Numbered from the stretch's first letter, positions 14,977 to 23,320 are shown. The stretch: DNA of 35,395 bases from JBHGYD01 sp041920415 (GCA_041920415.1 JBHGYD010000024.1:1-35395), one strand, 5' to 3'. Program-made: numbers and translations. The notes: generated by a model from the sequence alone, not told the origin.

Positions 14977-15504
14977 GTGTTTAAAAAGGTATTTTCGCTT
15001 TTAGCAATCATCACGCTTGTAAGCGGTTGTAAGGAATCTGAACCGACAAAAATGGAAGTAAAAATGATCAATAGCGCAGGAGATGTATTAGGAACCGCGA
15101 AACTTTCAGAACAGTCTAAAGGTGTCAAAATTGAGTTAAATCTTGAAGGACTTCCACCTGGAGAGCATGCGATTCATATTCATGAAAAGGGTCGTTGTGA
15201 AAAACCGGATTTTCAATCGGCAGGAAATCATTACAATCCAGATAGTAAAAAACACGGCTTACTTCATCCAGAGGGAGCGCATGCCGGTGATTTACCGAAT
15301 ATTATTGTGAAAGAAGATGGGACAGTCAAAGCGGAACTTATGGCTCCACAAGTGACGCTGAAAGAAGGAAAAGGAACGTTGTTAACGAAAGACGGTACGT
15401 CCCTTGTGATACATGCCGGTAAAGATGACGGAATGACACAACCATCGGGCGATGCCGGTGGGCGCATTGCGTGTGGGGAGATTAAAAAACAAAAAAATCA
15501 ATAG
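14977..15504 (+). CDS. sodC: Cu/Zn superoxide dismutase family lipoprotein
   Basis: Extracytoplasmic Cu/Zn-SOD, 175 residues, anchored by a lipobox (LVSGC, cysteine 18). All metal ligands of the classical enzyme can be placed: copper H67, H69, H85 and H146; zinc H85, H93, H102 and D105. The disulphide cysteines C74 and C166 and the active-site arginine R163 (GGRIACG) are also present. It is therefore predicted active, unlike the B. subtilis paralogue YojM, which lacks copper ligands. The start is GTG 14977, a few nt after TGGAGGGG; frames opening earlier start inside the ribosome site. It has its own terminator. Confidence 0.9.
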   Translation: MFKKVFSLLAIITLVSGCKESEPTKMEVKMINSAGDVLGTAKLSEQSKGVKIELNLEGLPPGEHAIHIHEKGRCEKPDFQSAGNHYNPDSKKHGLLHPEGAHAGDLPNIIVKEDGTVKAELMAPQVTLKEGKGTLLTKDGTSLVIHAGKDDGMTQPSGDAGGRIACGEIKKQKNQ

Positions 15505-15510
15505 AACGAT

Positions 15511-15553
15511 AGAAAAGAAGGCTCTGTCTTAGGATAAGAGAGCCTTCTTTTTC
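15511..15553. terminator. Terminator between sodC and patB
   Basis: AGAAAAGAAGGCTCT (15511-15525) pairs with AGAGCCTTCTTTTTCT (15538-15553). It serves sodC from the left and patB from the right. Confidence 0.9.
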
Positions 15554-15555
15554 TA

Positions 15556-16722
15556 TTACAACCCTTCAAAAGCGGCGGCTAACCGGTTCAAGGCATTTTC
15601 TAATGTTTCACGCGCACAGGCGACGTTGAGGCGGATAAAACCGCGACCTTCTTCTCCAAATTTGCTGCCTAACTCGACAGCGATTTTCCCTTTATGCAAA
15701 AGGAGTTGTTTTAATTGTTGTTCCGTTCTTTCAAGACGGCGGCAATCAATCCAAACAAGATATGTTGCTTCTGGACGCATCACGCTTAGTTTCGGAATAT
15801 ATGTTTCAATAAACGAACAAGTTTTATCGATGTTTTGTTTGAGATACGTTAAAAGGGAGTCGAGCCACTCGGCTCCGTGACGGTAAGCGGCTTCTGTTCC
15901 GGCAACAGCGAATGCGTTTAATGTAAAAAATCCTTGCCGCTGTTGTGTTGCATTAAATTGCTTTTTTAATGTTGAATTCGGAATAATGACAGCAGCGGAT
16001 TGCAGCCCAGCCAAATTAAACGTCTTCGTCGGTGCTACGCATGTTACACTGATTTCGGCAAATGATTCGCTAATCGAAGCGAATGGTGTATGTTGAAAAG
16101 GAGGTAACGTTAAATCTGCATGAATTTCATCAGACACGACGATGACATCGTTTTCTAAACAAAGGTTTCCTAATGTTGTTAATTCTTCTTTTGTCCATAC
16201 GCGTCCTCCAGGATTATGAGGACTACATAGCAACAACATCTTTGCACCTTTTACTTTTTCTTGGAAATCTCCCCAATCGATTTCATAGCCTTTGTCAGTG
16301 AGGCGAAGTGGGCTTGTGATGAGTTCACGCCCATTTTTTTTGACAAGTTGAAATAAAGGTGGATAAACGGGGGTAAGAACGACAATTCGGTCTTTTGGTA
16401 AAGTAAACGCTTCGATTGCCGTCGCTAAAGCAGGGACTACACCAGTGGAAAATGACATCCATGTTGGCTCTACGGTCCATTGATGTCGTTTTTGCAGCCA
16501 TTCGCAAAGCGCTTCTTTTAAAGAAGAGGGAATGGCTGTATAGCCAAAAATCCCATGCTCCACTCGTTTTGACAACGCTTCAATCACGGGTGGCGGAGCT
16601 TGAAAATCCATATCGGCAATCCACATCGGCAATACGTCTTTTACTCCAAAAAATCGTTCCATTTCATCCCATTTGACAGAATGCGTATTTCGTCGTTCTA
16701 TCATATTGTCAAATGAATACAC
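15556..16722 (-). CDS. patB: PLP-dependent C-S lyase PatB (cystathionine beta-lyase, MalY/PatB family)
   Basis: Fold-type I pyridoxal-phosphate enzyme cleaving C-S bonds of cystathionine or cysteine conjugates. The 388-residue protein begins near a conserved SVKWDEMERFFGV motif and has LPMWIADMDF typical of PatB. SPHNPGG, VSDEIHADL and the PLP lysine K233 in APTKTFNLAG follow. Length matches B. subtilis PatB (387). I chose GTG 16722, 6 nt after AAGGGAGAGAG; the open frame to 16839 has no ribosome site and overlaps yugE. Divergent from yugE, and its position beside yugE is as in B. subtilis. Confidence 0.93.
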   Translation of the reverse strand: MYSFDNMIERRNTHSVKWDEMERFFGVKDVLPMWIADMDFQAPPPVIEALSKRVEHGIFGYTAIPSSLKEALCEWLQKRHQWTVEPTWMSFSTGVVPALATAIEAFTLPKDRIVVLTPVYPPLFQLVKKNGRELITSPLRLTDKGYEIDWGDFQEKVKGAKMLLLCSPHNPGGRVWTKEELTTLGNLCLENDVIVVSDEIHADLTLPPFQHTPFASISESFAEISVTCVAPTKTFNLAGLQSAAVIIPNSTLKKQFNATQQRQGFFTLNAFAVAGTEAAYRHGAEWLDSLLTYLKQNIDKTCSFIETYIPKLSVMRPEATYLVWIDCRRLERTEQQLKQLLLHKGKIAVELGSKFGEEGRGFIRLNVACARETLENALNRLAAAFEGL

Positions 16723-16815
16723 GCAAATCTCTCTCCCTTCTTTTGTTGTTGAACGATATTGCTTATAATTTTTGTATGTGTAATCAACTGCGCTAGGAAA
16801 GGCAGGAAAACGAGA

Positions 16816-17076
16816 ATGGATATGCAAAAAGTGAATCAAACATTACTTGAAATGATTCAGCGTTGGGACCCACTCAGTTATGGTCATGATGCGTATGAAA
16901 CGGAAGCGGTTGACGTGGTGCAAGCGGTTCATGAATATGATGATATTCAATCACTTGCTGAAAAAATTCAAGCTATTTATGAATTCTCTTTTGAGGAGGT
17001 TATTCCTTTTGAGCAATGCGCAAAAATGGCAGAATGGTTATTGAAAATAAAAAACGATGCGTCATGCTCATTGTAA
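16816..17076 (+). CDS. yugE: YugE family (DUF1871) small protein
   Basis: Helical cytoplasmic protein of unknown function, 86 residues, the same length as B. subtilis YugE. The typical segment is WDPLSYGHDAYETEAVDVVQ (residues 17-36). AGGAAA precedes ATG 16816; an in-frame ATG at 16822 is an alternative. Adjacent to patB and before alaR as in B. subtilis, although yugF is not found between yugE and alaR here. Confidence 0.85.
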   Translation: MDMQKVNQTLLEMIQRWDPLSYGHDAYETEAVDVVQAVHEYDDIQSLAEKIQAIYEFSFEEVIPFEQCAKMAEWLLKIKNDASCSL

Positions 17077-17135
17077 AGGGAAGACCTGTTTACCACTCTT
17101 TTTGTTATGGAAATGAAGAATGGTTGTTTGATGAT

Positions 17136-17190
17136 AAAGCGATCATATACTCGCGATTTTGGTCGTGAGTTCGATCGCTTTTATTTTATC
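17136..17190 (+). terminator. Terminator after yugE
   Basis: AAAGCGATC (17136-17144) pairs with GATCGCTTT (17173-17181). An inner stem ACTCGCGA/TCGTGAGT lies between the arms, and TTATTTTAT follows. Confidence 0.85.
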
Positions 17191-17247
17191 TTGCTTTCAT
17201 CTCCTTCATTACATATGTAATTCCCAAAAAACATCTGAAAATTATAT

Positions 17248-17289
17248 TATGCAGAAAAATTGCATATTTTTTGTAATTTTATCGTGCAA
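17248..17289. promoter_or_regulatory. Candidate AlaR operator region
   Basis: TATGCA-N7-TGCATA (17248-17266) is a perfect inverted repeat of the size bound by Lrp/AsnC-family dimers. A further TGCAA half-site is at 17285-17289. It lies 66 nt upstream of the alaR start, in an otherwise AT-rich leader. Auto-regulation by AlaR is inferred from the family. Confidence 0.5.
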
Positions 17290-17331
17290 ATCGATTAAAA
17301 TTATGTGAAAATTATGATAGGGGGGATTGGG

Positions 17332-17832
17332 ATGAATTTGACTGAAAAGGAATTAGAAATCATCGAAATATTAGAGAAAAATGCGCGTATACCGGTTGAG
17401 ACCCTAGCAAAAATGACGTCATTGACGCTAGAGGAAACGGAGGAAATTTTAAAGAAGCTCGAAGAAACGAAGGTGATTGTGCAATACGCGGCTATCGTTG
17501 ACTGGAGAAAAGTCGACGGACATGAAGGCGTGACAGCTATGATTGATGTGAAAGTAACTCCGAAACGAGGAGTTGGCTTTGATGAAGTGGCTGAGCGCAT
17601 TTACCGCTTCCCAGAAGTGAAATCCGTCTATTTAATGTCCGGAACGTATGACTTATCGGTTGTGATTGAAGGTCGTTCGATGTCGGAAGTGGCTCATTTT
17701 GTTTCTGAAAAGTTATCCACTCTCGATTCTGTTATTTCAACAACGACGCATTTTATTTTGAAAAAATATAAACATGATGGCACGGTGTTTGACCAAGGAG
17801 AGCAAGATCGACGTATCGTGGTGGCACCATGA
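17332..17832 (+). CDS. alaR: Lrp/AsnC family regulator AlaR
   Basis: DNA-binding transcription factor of 166 residues, the same length as B. subtilis AlaR (YugG). The N-terminal winged helix-turn-helix (residues about 1-60) includes ILEKNARIPVETLAKMTSL. The C-terminal RAM ligand-binding domain includes VTPKRGVGFDEVAERIYRFP and SGTYDLSVVIEG. ATG 17332 follows GGGGGGATT; the earlier ATG at 17305 has no ribosome site. Its last codons overlap the alaT start (ATGA), so the two are translationally coupled. Expected to respond to alanine and control alaRT. Confidence 0.92.
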   Translation: MNLTEKELEIIEILEKNARIPVETLAKMTSLTLEETEEILKKLEETKVIVQYAAIVDWRKVDGHEGVTAMIDVKVTPKRGVGFDEVAERIYRFPEVKSVYLMSGTYDLSVVIEGRSMSEVAHFVSEKLSTLDSVISTTTHFILKKYKHDGTVFDQGEQDRRIVVAP

Positions 17833-18998
17833 CGTACGGAACGAAAACGTATTTATCGGAAACGGTCACTCGCTTGCAGCCGTCTGGGATTCGTCGATTT
17901 TTTGATTTAGCGGCAAGCATGGAAGGTGTTATCTCGCTAGGCGTTGGAGAGCCAGATTTCGTCACATCGTGGAACGTTCGCGAAGCGTGTATTTTGTCGC
18001 TTGAGCAAGGTTATACATCTTATACGGCTAATGCGGGGTTACTTGAACTTCGACAAGAAATTGCTGCTTATTTGTCGAGAAAATTTCAAGTGGAATATAG
18101 TCCGGAAAACGAAATTCTTGTTACGGTCGGGGGAAGTCAAGCGCTTGATTTAGCGTTGCGGGCAATCGTCAATCCAGGTGATGAAGTCATTGTTGTTGAA
18201 CCGAGCTTTGTTTCATACGCACCGCTTGTTGCACTTGCTGGCGGGGTACCTGTTCCGGTTCAAACAAACGGAGGGGATGAATTTAAGCTTCGTCCTCAAC
18301 AAATTGAACAAGTGATTACCGCTCGAACAAAAGCGCTCGTTCTTTGTTCCCCTAATAATCCGACGGGGACGGTATTAAACAAAGAGGAACTTGAGGCGAT
18401 TGCTCGCATTGTGAAAAAGTATGATTTGCTTGTCATTTCCGATGAAATTTATGCAGAACTCACTTATGATGGACCGTATACAAGCTTTCCAGCAGTCGAA
18501 GAAATGCGGGAACGGACGATTTTAGCATCTGGCTTTTCGAAAGGATTTGCGATGACGGGGTGGCGTCTTGGCTTTGTCGCTGCGCCTTCGATGATTTTAC
18601 AAGCGATGTTAAAAATTCATCAATATACAATGATGTGCGCGCCAACGATGGCACAATACGGGGCAATAGAAGCGTTAAAAAATGGCGAACATGATGTGGA
18701 GGAAATGAAAAAAAGCTATCGGCGGCGGCGTAACTATTTTGTACAATCATTAAACGAAATCGGTTTGCGTTGTCATTTGCCAGGAGGAGCGTTTTATGCG
18801 TTTCCATCGATTCAAGCGACAGGTCTCACCTCCGAGCAGTTTGCCGAGAAGCTATTGCTCGAAGAGAAAGTTGCTGTTGTTCCCGGCAGTGTGTTTGGAG
18901 CAAGCGGTGAAGGATATATTCGTTGCTCTTATGCTTCTTCACTTGAGCAACTGCAAGAAGCCATTAAGCGCATGAAGCGGTTTTTATCGCGTTTATAA
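17829..18998 (+). CDS. alaT: Alanine transaminase AlaT (class I/II aminotransferase)
   Basis: PLP aminotransferase of 389 residues making alanine from pyruvate and glutamate; the alanine assignment rests on pairing with AlaR. Motifs in order: GVGEPDF near residue 38, TVGGSQALDLAL at 99, SPNNPTG at 174, SDEIYAEL at 204, the PLP lysine K238 in SGFSKGFAMTGWRLG, and the arginine of YIRCSYA near the end. The start overlaps the alaR stop by 4 nt. It ends before a strong terminator. Confidence 0.93.
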   Translation: MTYGTKTYLSETVTRLQPSGIRRFFDLAASMEGVISLGVGEPDFVTSWNVREACILSLEQGYTSYTANAGLLELRQEIAAYLSRKFQVEYSPENEILVTVGGSQALDLALRAIVNPGDEVIVVEPSFVSYAPLVALAGGVPVPVQTNGGDEFKLRPQQIEQVITARTKALVLCSPNNPTGTVLNKEELEAIARIVKKYDLLVISDEIYAELTYDGPYTSFPAVEEMRERTILASGFSKGFAMTGWRLGFVAAPSMILQAMLKIHQYTMMCAPTMAQYGAIEALKNGEHDVEEMKKSYRRRRNYFVQSLNEIGLRCHLPGGAFYAFPSIQATGLTSEQFAEKLLLEEKVAVVPGSVFGASGEGYIRCSYASSLEQLQEAIKRMKRFLSRL

Positions 18999-19011
18999 GG
19001 CTCGTTTTGTT

Positions 19012-19051
19012 TTTCCGCCACTGCAGCTGAAGAGTGGCGGAAATTTTTTTA
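19012..19051 (+). terminator. Terminator after alaT
   Basis: TTTCCGCCACT (19012-19022) pairs with AGTGGCGGAAA (19033-19043), followed by a run of seven to eight T. Confidence 0.92.
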
Positions 19052-19109
19052 TAAATAACTTCCTTTTTTAAAATTTGTTAGTTAGTGAGCGGAGATAAAT
19101 GTGAGATCA

Positions 19110-19469
19110 TTATGACTGACCGTACTTCCTCTCATACAACATTTGCATCACTTGCAAAAAATCTTCTTCGCTAAACTCCTTCGCTTTTCGTAAAATTAAC
19201 TTTGCTCGTTTGACACCAATTTCTTTAATGAGATGTTCAATTTCTGGGTCTATCCCAGATGAATGATACATTTCTCGTTCCATTAACTCAGAAGCAGGAA
19301 TATCAAGTGCGGTTGAAAGTTTCAAAATTGTCTGTATGTCGGGAATTTGTTCCCCTGATTCATATTTTTGAATCGTTGCTGTTCCGACACGAACTTTTAA
19401 TGCTAAATCTTGTTGGCTCATTTTTCGCTGTTCACGATACATTTTAATATTTTCACCGATTGTGCTCAT
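19110..19469 (-). CDS. XRE family helix-turn-helix regulator
   Basis: Probable DNA-binding regulator of 119 residues. The N-terminal Cro/CI-type domain (about residues 5-60) is textbook: IKMYREQRKMSQQDLALKV, then VGTATIQKYESGEQIPD and ILKLSTALDIPASEL. The C-terminal 50 residues are helical and charged (IKEIGVKRAKLILRKAKEF). A perfect AAGGAGG precedes ATG 19469. It is divergent from yugI with a 217-nt gap. No ligand or target can be deduced. Confidence 0.9.
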   Translation of the reverse strand: MSTIGENIKMYREQRKMSQQDLALKVRVGTATIQKYESGEQIPDIQTILKLSTALDIPASELMEREMYHSSGIDPEIEHLIKEIGVKRAKLILRKAKEFSEEDFLQVMQMLYERKYGQS

Positions 19470-19604
19470 CCTTCGACCTCCTTTATTTTCTTTATCCCCA
19501 TCATACCATTTTTTATTTGTTTTTATATGGAAATGTTTGCGTTTTTATGCGGTTTTAAATAAATATTACGAAAATTGTCACATTTCCTGTGTATAACGAC
19601 ATTT

Positions 19605-19633
19605 TTGATTCTAGAAATCAATAATGATATAAT
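19605..19633 (+). promoter_or_regulatory. Promoter of yugI
   Basis: TTGATT (19605-19610), 17-nt spacer, TATAAT (19628-19633). Confidence 0.75.
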
Positions 19634-19686
19634 GTAAAATTGCATATCCAAAAGTATCCAAATTTAAAGAAATAGGAGTGTTTTGC

Positions 19687-20064
19687 TTGTCAAAATTAAA
19701 AGCAGGAAGTGTTGTGAAAGGAAAAGTAACAGGAATTCAGCCGTATGGCGCGTTTGTCGTCATTGATGAAGACATACAAGGGCTTGTGCATATTTCCGAA
19801 ATTTCAAATCAGTTTGTGAAAGACATTCATGACTATGTCAAAGTAGGAGATGAGGTAACAGTAAAGGTACTGGCTATCGACGAAGAGGCGAAGCGGGCAA
19901 GTCTCTCCATGCGGGCGGTGGAAGCGACGAAACAAACGAAAAAAGGAAAGCGTCAAGCAAAAGTAAACCCGATGCTCGAGTTATCAACGGGATTTAACAC
20001 GTTAAAAGAAAAATTACAAGAATGGATTGAACAATCAAAACGTGAAGACTTGCTAAATAAATAA
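19687..20064 (+). CDS. yugI: S1-domain RNA-binding protein, general stress protein 13 type (YugI)
   Basis: 125-residue cytoplasmic protein with a single S1/OB-fold domain over residues 1-70: VVKGKVTGIQPYGAFVVIDE, GLVHISEISNQFVKDI and VKVLAIDEEAKRASLSMRA. A basic linker and the conserved tail GFNTLKEKLQEWIEQSKRED follow. It probably binds RNA or ribosomes. TTG 19687 follows TAGGAGTG with about 6 nt spacing; the GTG at 19678 is part of that ribosome site. It keeps its place after alaT as in B. subtilis. Confidence 0.92.
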   Translation: MSKLKAGSVVKGKVTGIQPYGAFVVIDEDIQGLVHISEISNQFVKDIHDYVKVGDEVTVKVLAIDEEAKRASLSMRAVEATKQTKKGKRQAKVNPMLELSTGFNTLKEKLQEWIEQSKREDLLNK

Positions 20065-20088
20065 CACTCACCTCATTGGGTGAGTGTT
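20063..20088. terminator. Hairpin between yugI and yuzA
   Basis: AACACTCACC (20063-20072) pairs with GGTGAGTGTT (20079-20088). Only a weak T tract follows, so termination may be inefficient. Confidence 0.65.
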
Positions 20089-20126
20089 CATTATAATCTC
20101 AGGATTTTTGCTAAGTGTATAAAATT

Positions 20127-20360
20127 CTATGTGCGAGACATTTTTGGTTCAGTACGTCCTAGCTCTTCAGCAGGTTTGAATAAAAGCGCAAGGTTAATTA
20201 AACCGGCAATTCCAACAAGACCGTAAATGATGCGAGATAAAGCTGCATCTTGTCCTCCAAAAATTGCTGCCACTAAATCAAATTGAAAGAAGCCAATTAA
20301 GCCCCAGTTAATAGCGCCGATGATTGTAAGTAATAGTGCAATACGTTGAAGTGTACTCAT
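20127..20360 (-). CDS. yuzA: DUF378 small membrane protein (YuzA)
   Basis: 77 residues with two membrane helices: IALLLTIIGAINWGLIGFF and IIYGLVGIAGLINLALLF. The INWGLIGFFQFDLVAAIFG motif is diagnostic of DUF378. The function is unknown. AAGGAGGAAT precedes ATG 20360. It is divergent from yugJ, the same neighbour as in B. subtilis. Confidence 0.9.
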   Translation of the reverse strand: MSTLQRIALLLTIIGAINWGLIGFFQFDLVAAIFGGQDAALSRIIYGLVGIAGLINLALLFKPAEELGRTEPKMSRT

Positions 20361-20504
20361 AAGTGGATTCCTCCTTATTATTTATATCGTTCGCTTATAG
20401 ATTGCATAATGGTTGTTAAAAATATGCATGGCTTTCTTAAGAAGCAAATTTCTTTACATGTGAAGGAAAAAAGAACCATAATAAAAAATAAGGGGGGATT
20501 ATAT

Positions 20505-21668
20505 ATGCAAAATTTTATTTTTCGGAACCCGACGAAATTAATTTTCGGAAAAGGACAAATTGAGCAGCTGAAGCAAGAAGTGCCGCAGTATGGAAAACGA
20601 GTATTGCTTGTGTATGGTGGCGGTAGTATTAAACGAAACGGTTTGTATGATGAAGTAATGAACATTTTACATGAGCTCGATATGGAAGTATTTGAGCTTT
20701 CTGGGGTTGAACCGAATCCACGTCTGTCTACGGTACATAAAGGAGTAGAGATTTGTAAAAACGAGAATATTGAATTTTTATTAGCGGTCGGCGGCGGTAG
20801 TGTTATTGACTGCACAAAAGCGATTGCCGCAGGAGCAAAATATGATGGAGATCCATGGGACTTTATTACGAAGAAAACGACGGTAACAGAAGCGCTCCCA
20901 TTTGGCACAATTTTAACGTTGGCCGCGACTGGCTCTGAAATGAACTCCGGTTCTGTGATTACTAACTGGGAAACGAAAGAAAAATACGGATGGAGTAGCC
21001 CTGTAACGTTCCCGCAATTCTCAATTTTAGATCCGACTTATACGTTGACTGTGCCAAAAGATCATACAATTTACGGCATTGTCGACATGATGTCACACGT
21101 GTTTGAACAATATTTCCATCAAACAACAAATACGCCGTTACAAGACCGCATGTGCGAAGCGGTATTGCGAACGGTAATGGAGGCAGCACCAAAGCTTGTC
21201 AACGATTTAGAAAACTACGAATTACGCGAAACGATTTTATATAGCGGAACGATTGCATTAAATGGCTTTTTACAAATGGGTGTGCGTGGCGATTGGGCAA
21301 CTCATAATATTGAACATGCGGTGTCAGCGGTATACGATATTCCTCACGCAGGAGGATTAGCGATTTTATTCCCGAATTGGATGAAGCATGTGCTTGATGA
21401 AAATGTGGGACGCTTTAAACAACTAGCTGTTCGTGTCTTTGATGTCGATCCAGAAGGAAAATCGGATCGCGAAGTGGCATTGGAAGGCATTGAAAAGTTG
21501 CGTGAGTTCTGGTCAAGCATTGGCGCGCCATCTCGTTTGGCGGATTATGGAATTGGTGAAGAAAATCTTGAATTAATGGCGGATAAAGCGATGGCACGCG
21601 GTGAATTTGGTAATTTCAAAAAATTAAACCGTGATGATGTACTTGCGATTTTGCGTGCTTCACTATAA
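20505..21668 (+). CDS. yugJ: Iron-containing NADH-dependent alcohol (butanol) dehydrogenase YugJ
   Basis: Group III metal-dependent alcohol dehydrogenase of 387 residues, expected to reduce aldehydes such as butyraldehyde with NAD(P)H. The N-terminal cofactor domain includes YGGGSIKRNGLYDEV and the GGGSVIDCTKAIAAG motif. The C-terminal helical domain has the metal ligands in DMMSHVFEQY and EHAVSAVYDIPHAGGLAILFP. The length and the end DVLAILRASL match YugJ of B. subtilis rather than its relative YugK. AGGGGGGATT precedes ATG 20505; the frame open from 20346 overlaps yuzA and has no ribosome site. Confidence 0.92.
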   Translation: MQNFIFRNPTKLIFGKGQIEQLKQEVPQYGKRVLLVYGGGSIKRNGLYDEVMNILHELDMEVFELSGVEPNPRLSTVHKGVEICKNENIEFLLAVGGGSVIDCTKAIAAGAKYDGDPWDFITKKTTVTEALPFGTILTLAATGSEMNSGSVITNWETKEKYGWSSPVTFPQFSILDPTYTLTVPKDHTIYGIVDMMSHVFEQYFHQTTNTPLQDRMCEAVLRTVMEAAPKLVNDLENYELRETILYSGTIALNGFLQMGVRGDWATHNIEHAVSAVYDIPHAGGLAILFPNWMKHVLDENVGRFKQLAVRVFDVDPEGKSDREVALEGIEKLREFWSSIGAPSRLADYGIGEENLELMADKAMARGEFGNFKKLNRDDVLAILRASL

Positions 21669-21732
21669 TGATGAAAGCTCTATTGCTGAACACGCGCTGG
21701 AGGGTCTGATGCCATAACTAGCGAACAAAAAA

Positions 21733-21767
21733 GGGTGCTATTCGATGATTGAGTAGCGCCCTTTTTT
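21733..21767 (+). terminator. Terminator after yugJ
   Basis: GGGTGCTA (21733-21740) pairs, with one G-T pair, with TAGCGCCC (21754-21761), flanked by A6 and T6. Confidence 0.85.
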
Positions 21768-21783
21768 ATAAAAATGTCATAAA

Positions 21784-21797
21784 TGAATCCGTTTTCA
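21784..21797. promoter_or_regulatory. cre-like (CcpA) site before pgi
   Basis: TGAATCCGTTTTCA differs at one position from the consensus TGWAANCGNTNWCA. It ends 14 nt upstream of the predicted pgi -35. Confidence 0.45.
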
Positions 21798-21811
21798 TTA
21801 TGTAGGTCAGC

Positions 21812-21840
21812 TTGATTATCCTAGCTCGTTCCGCTAAAGT
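21812..21840 (+). promoter_or_regulatory. Promoter of pgi
   Basis: TTGATT (21812-21817), 17-nt spacer, TAAAGT (21835-21840), placed 40 nt before the pgi start codon. Confidence 0.6.
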
Positions 21841-21880
21841 GTAAGAAGGTAAAACATTTTTCGTTTGGAGGAACGAGTGT

Positions 21881-23230
21881 ATGACACATATTCGTTTTGA
21901 TTATTCAAAGGCATTATCTTTCTTTGGAGAACATGAACTTACATATTTGCGTGACGCTGTGAAAGTGGCCCATCATTCATTGCACGAAAAAACAGGAGCG
22001 GGTAATGACTTTTTAGGTTGGATTGACCTCCCTGTTGATTACGATCGCGAAGAGTTTGCCCGCATTCAAAAAGCAGCAGAAAAAATTCAATCGGATTCCG
22101 ATGTACTGCTTGTCATCGGTATCGGCGGTTCTTACTTAGGAGCGCGTGCAGCGATTGAAATGTTACAACATTCGTTCTATAACGCGCTTCCAAAAGAAAA
22201 GCGGAACACACCACAAATTATCTTTGTCGGCAATAACATTAGCTCGACTTACATGAAAGATATAATGGATTTGCTTGAAGGAAAAGACTTCTCGATTAAC
22301 GTTATTTCTAAATCGGGAACAACGACAGAGCCAGCGATTGCGTTCCGTATTTTCCGCAAGTTACTTGAAGAAAAATACGGAAAAGAAGAAGCGCGCAAAC
22401 GCATTTACGCAACGACGGACCGGGCACGCGGCGCATTAAAAACGTTAGCGACGGAAGAAGGATACGAAACGTTTATTATTCCAGATGATGTCGGTGGACG
22501 CTATTCCGTTTTGACGGCTGTTGGTTTGCTTCCGATTGCCGTGAGTGGCGCAAACATTGAAGAAATGATGAAAGGGGCAGCACAAGCGCGCGAAGACTTC
22601 AGCAAATCCGAGCTTGAGGAAAACGCAGCTTATCAATATGCCGCTGTTCGCAACATTCTTTATAACAAAGGTAAAACAATTGAAATGTTAATTAACTATG
22701 AACCGGCATTGCAATACTTTGCGGAGTGGTGGAAACAATTATTCGGCGAAAGTGAAGGAAAAGACCAAAAAGGAATTTTCCCAGCATCTGCGAACTTTTC
22801 AACAGACCTTCACTCACTCGGTCAATATATTCAAGAAGGTCGCCGCGATTTATTTGAAACGGTATTAAAAGTAGAAACACCTCGTCATGAATTGATCATT
22901 GAAGCAGAAGAAAACGATTTAGATGGTCTGAACTATTTAGCAGGAAAAACAGTCGATTTTGTCAATACAAAAGCGTTTGAAGGAACATTGTTAGCTCATA
23001 CAGATGGAGGGGTGCCGAACTTAGTCATCACTCTTCCACAATTAGATGAGTATACATTCGGTTATCTCGTTTACTTCTTTGAAAAAGCATGCGCGATGAG
23101 CGGCTATTTGTTAGGCGTCAACCCATTTGATCAACCTGGAGTTGAAGCATATAAAGTCAACATGTTTGCACTTTTAGGCAAACCTGGGTATGAAGAGAAA
23201 AAAGCGGAACTGGAAAAACGCTTGAAATAA
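21881..23230 (+). CDS. pgi: Glucose-6-phosphate isomerase
   Basis: Glycolytic enzyme interconverting glucose 6-phosphate and fructose 6-phosphate. The 449-residue protein is the short bacterial form (B. subtilis about 450). Motifs in order: VIGIGGSYLGARAAIEML near residue 78, SKSGTTTEPAIAFR near 142, DVGGRYSVLTAVGLLPIAV near 203, SADLHSLGQY-like region (STDLHSLGQYIQEG) near 307, and GGVPNLVI. GGAGGAACGAG precedes ATG 21881. Monocistronic, with its own promoter and terminator; a cre-like site suggests link to carbon status. Confidence 0.97.
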   Translation: MTHIRFDYSKALSFFGEHELTYLRDAVKVAHHSLHEKTGAGNDFLGWIDLPVDYDREEFARIQKAAEKIQSDSDVLLVIGIGGSYLGARAAIEMLQHSFYNALPKEKRNTPQIIFVGNNISSTYMKDIMDLLEGKDFSINVISKSGTTTEPAIAFRIFRKLLEEKYGKEEARKRIYATTDRARGALKTLATEEGYETFIIPDDVGGRYSVLTAVGLLPIAVSGANIEEMMKGAAQAREDFSKSELEENAAYQYAAVRNILYNKGKTIEMLINYEPALQYFAEWWKQLFGESEGKDQKGIFPASANFSTDLHSLGQYIQEGRRDLFETVLKVETPRHELIIEAEENDLDGLNYLAGKTVDFVNTKAFEGTLLAHTDGGVPNLVITLPQLDEYTFGYLVYFFEKACAMSGYLLGVNPFDQPGVEAYKVNMFALLGKPGYEEKKAELEKRLK

Positions 23231-23234
23231 GCGG

Positions 23235-23266
23235 AAGGGCTTTCCTATTACGGAAAGCCCTTTTTG
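23235..23266 (+). terminator. Terminator after pgi
   Basis: AGGGCTTTCC (23236-23245) pairs with GGAAAGCCCT (23252-23261), followed by T5. Confidence 0.92.
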
Positions 23267-23320
23267 TATAAGTAATCTATTTACGATTAGGGCAAGCTAT
23301 GTAAAAAAGGGGGTATTCAT

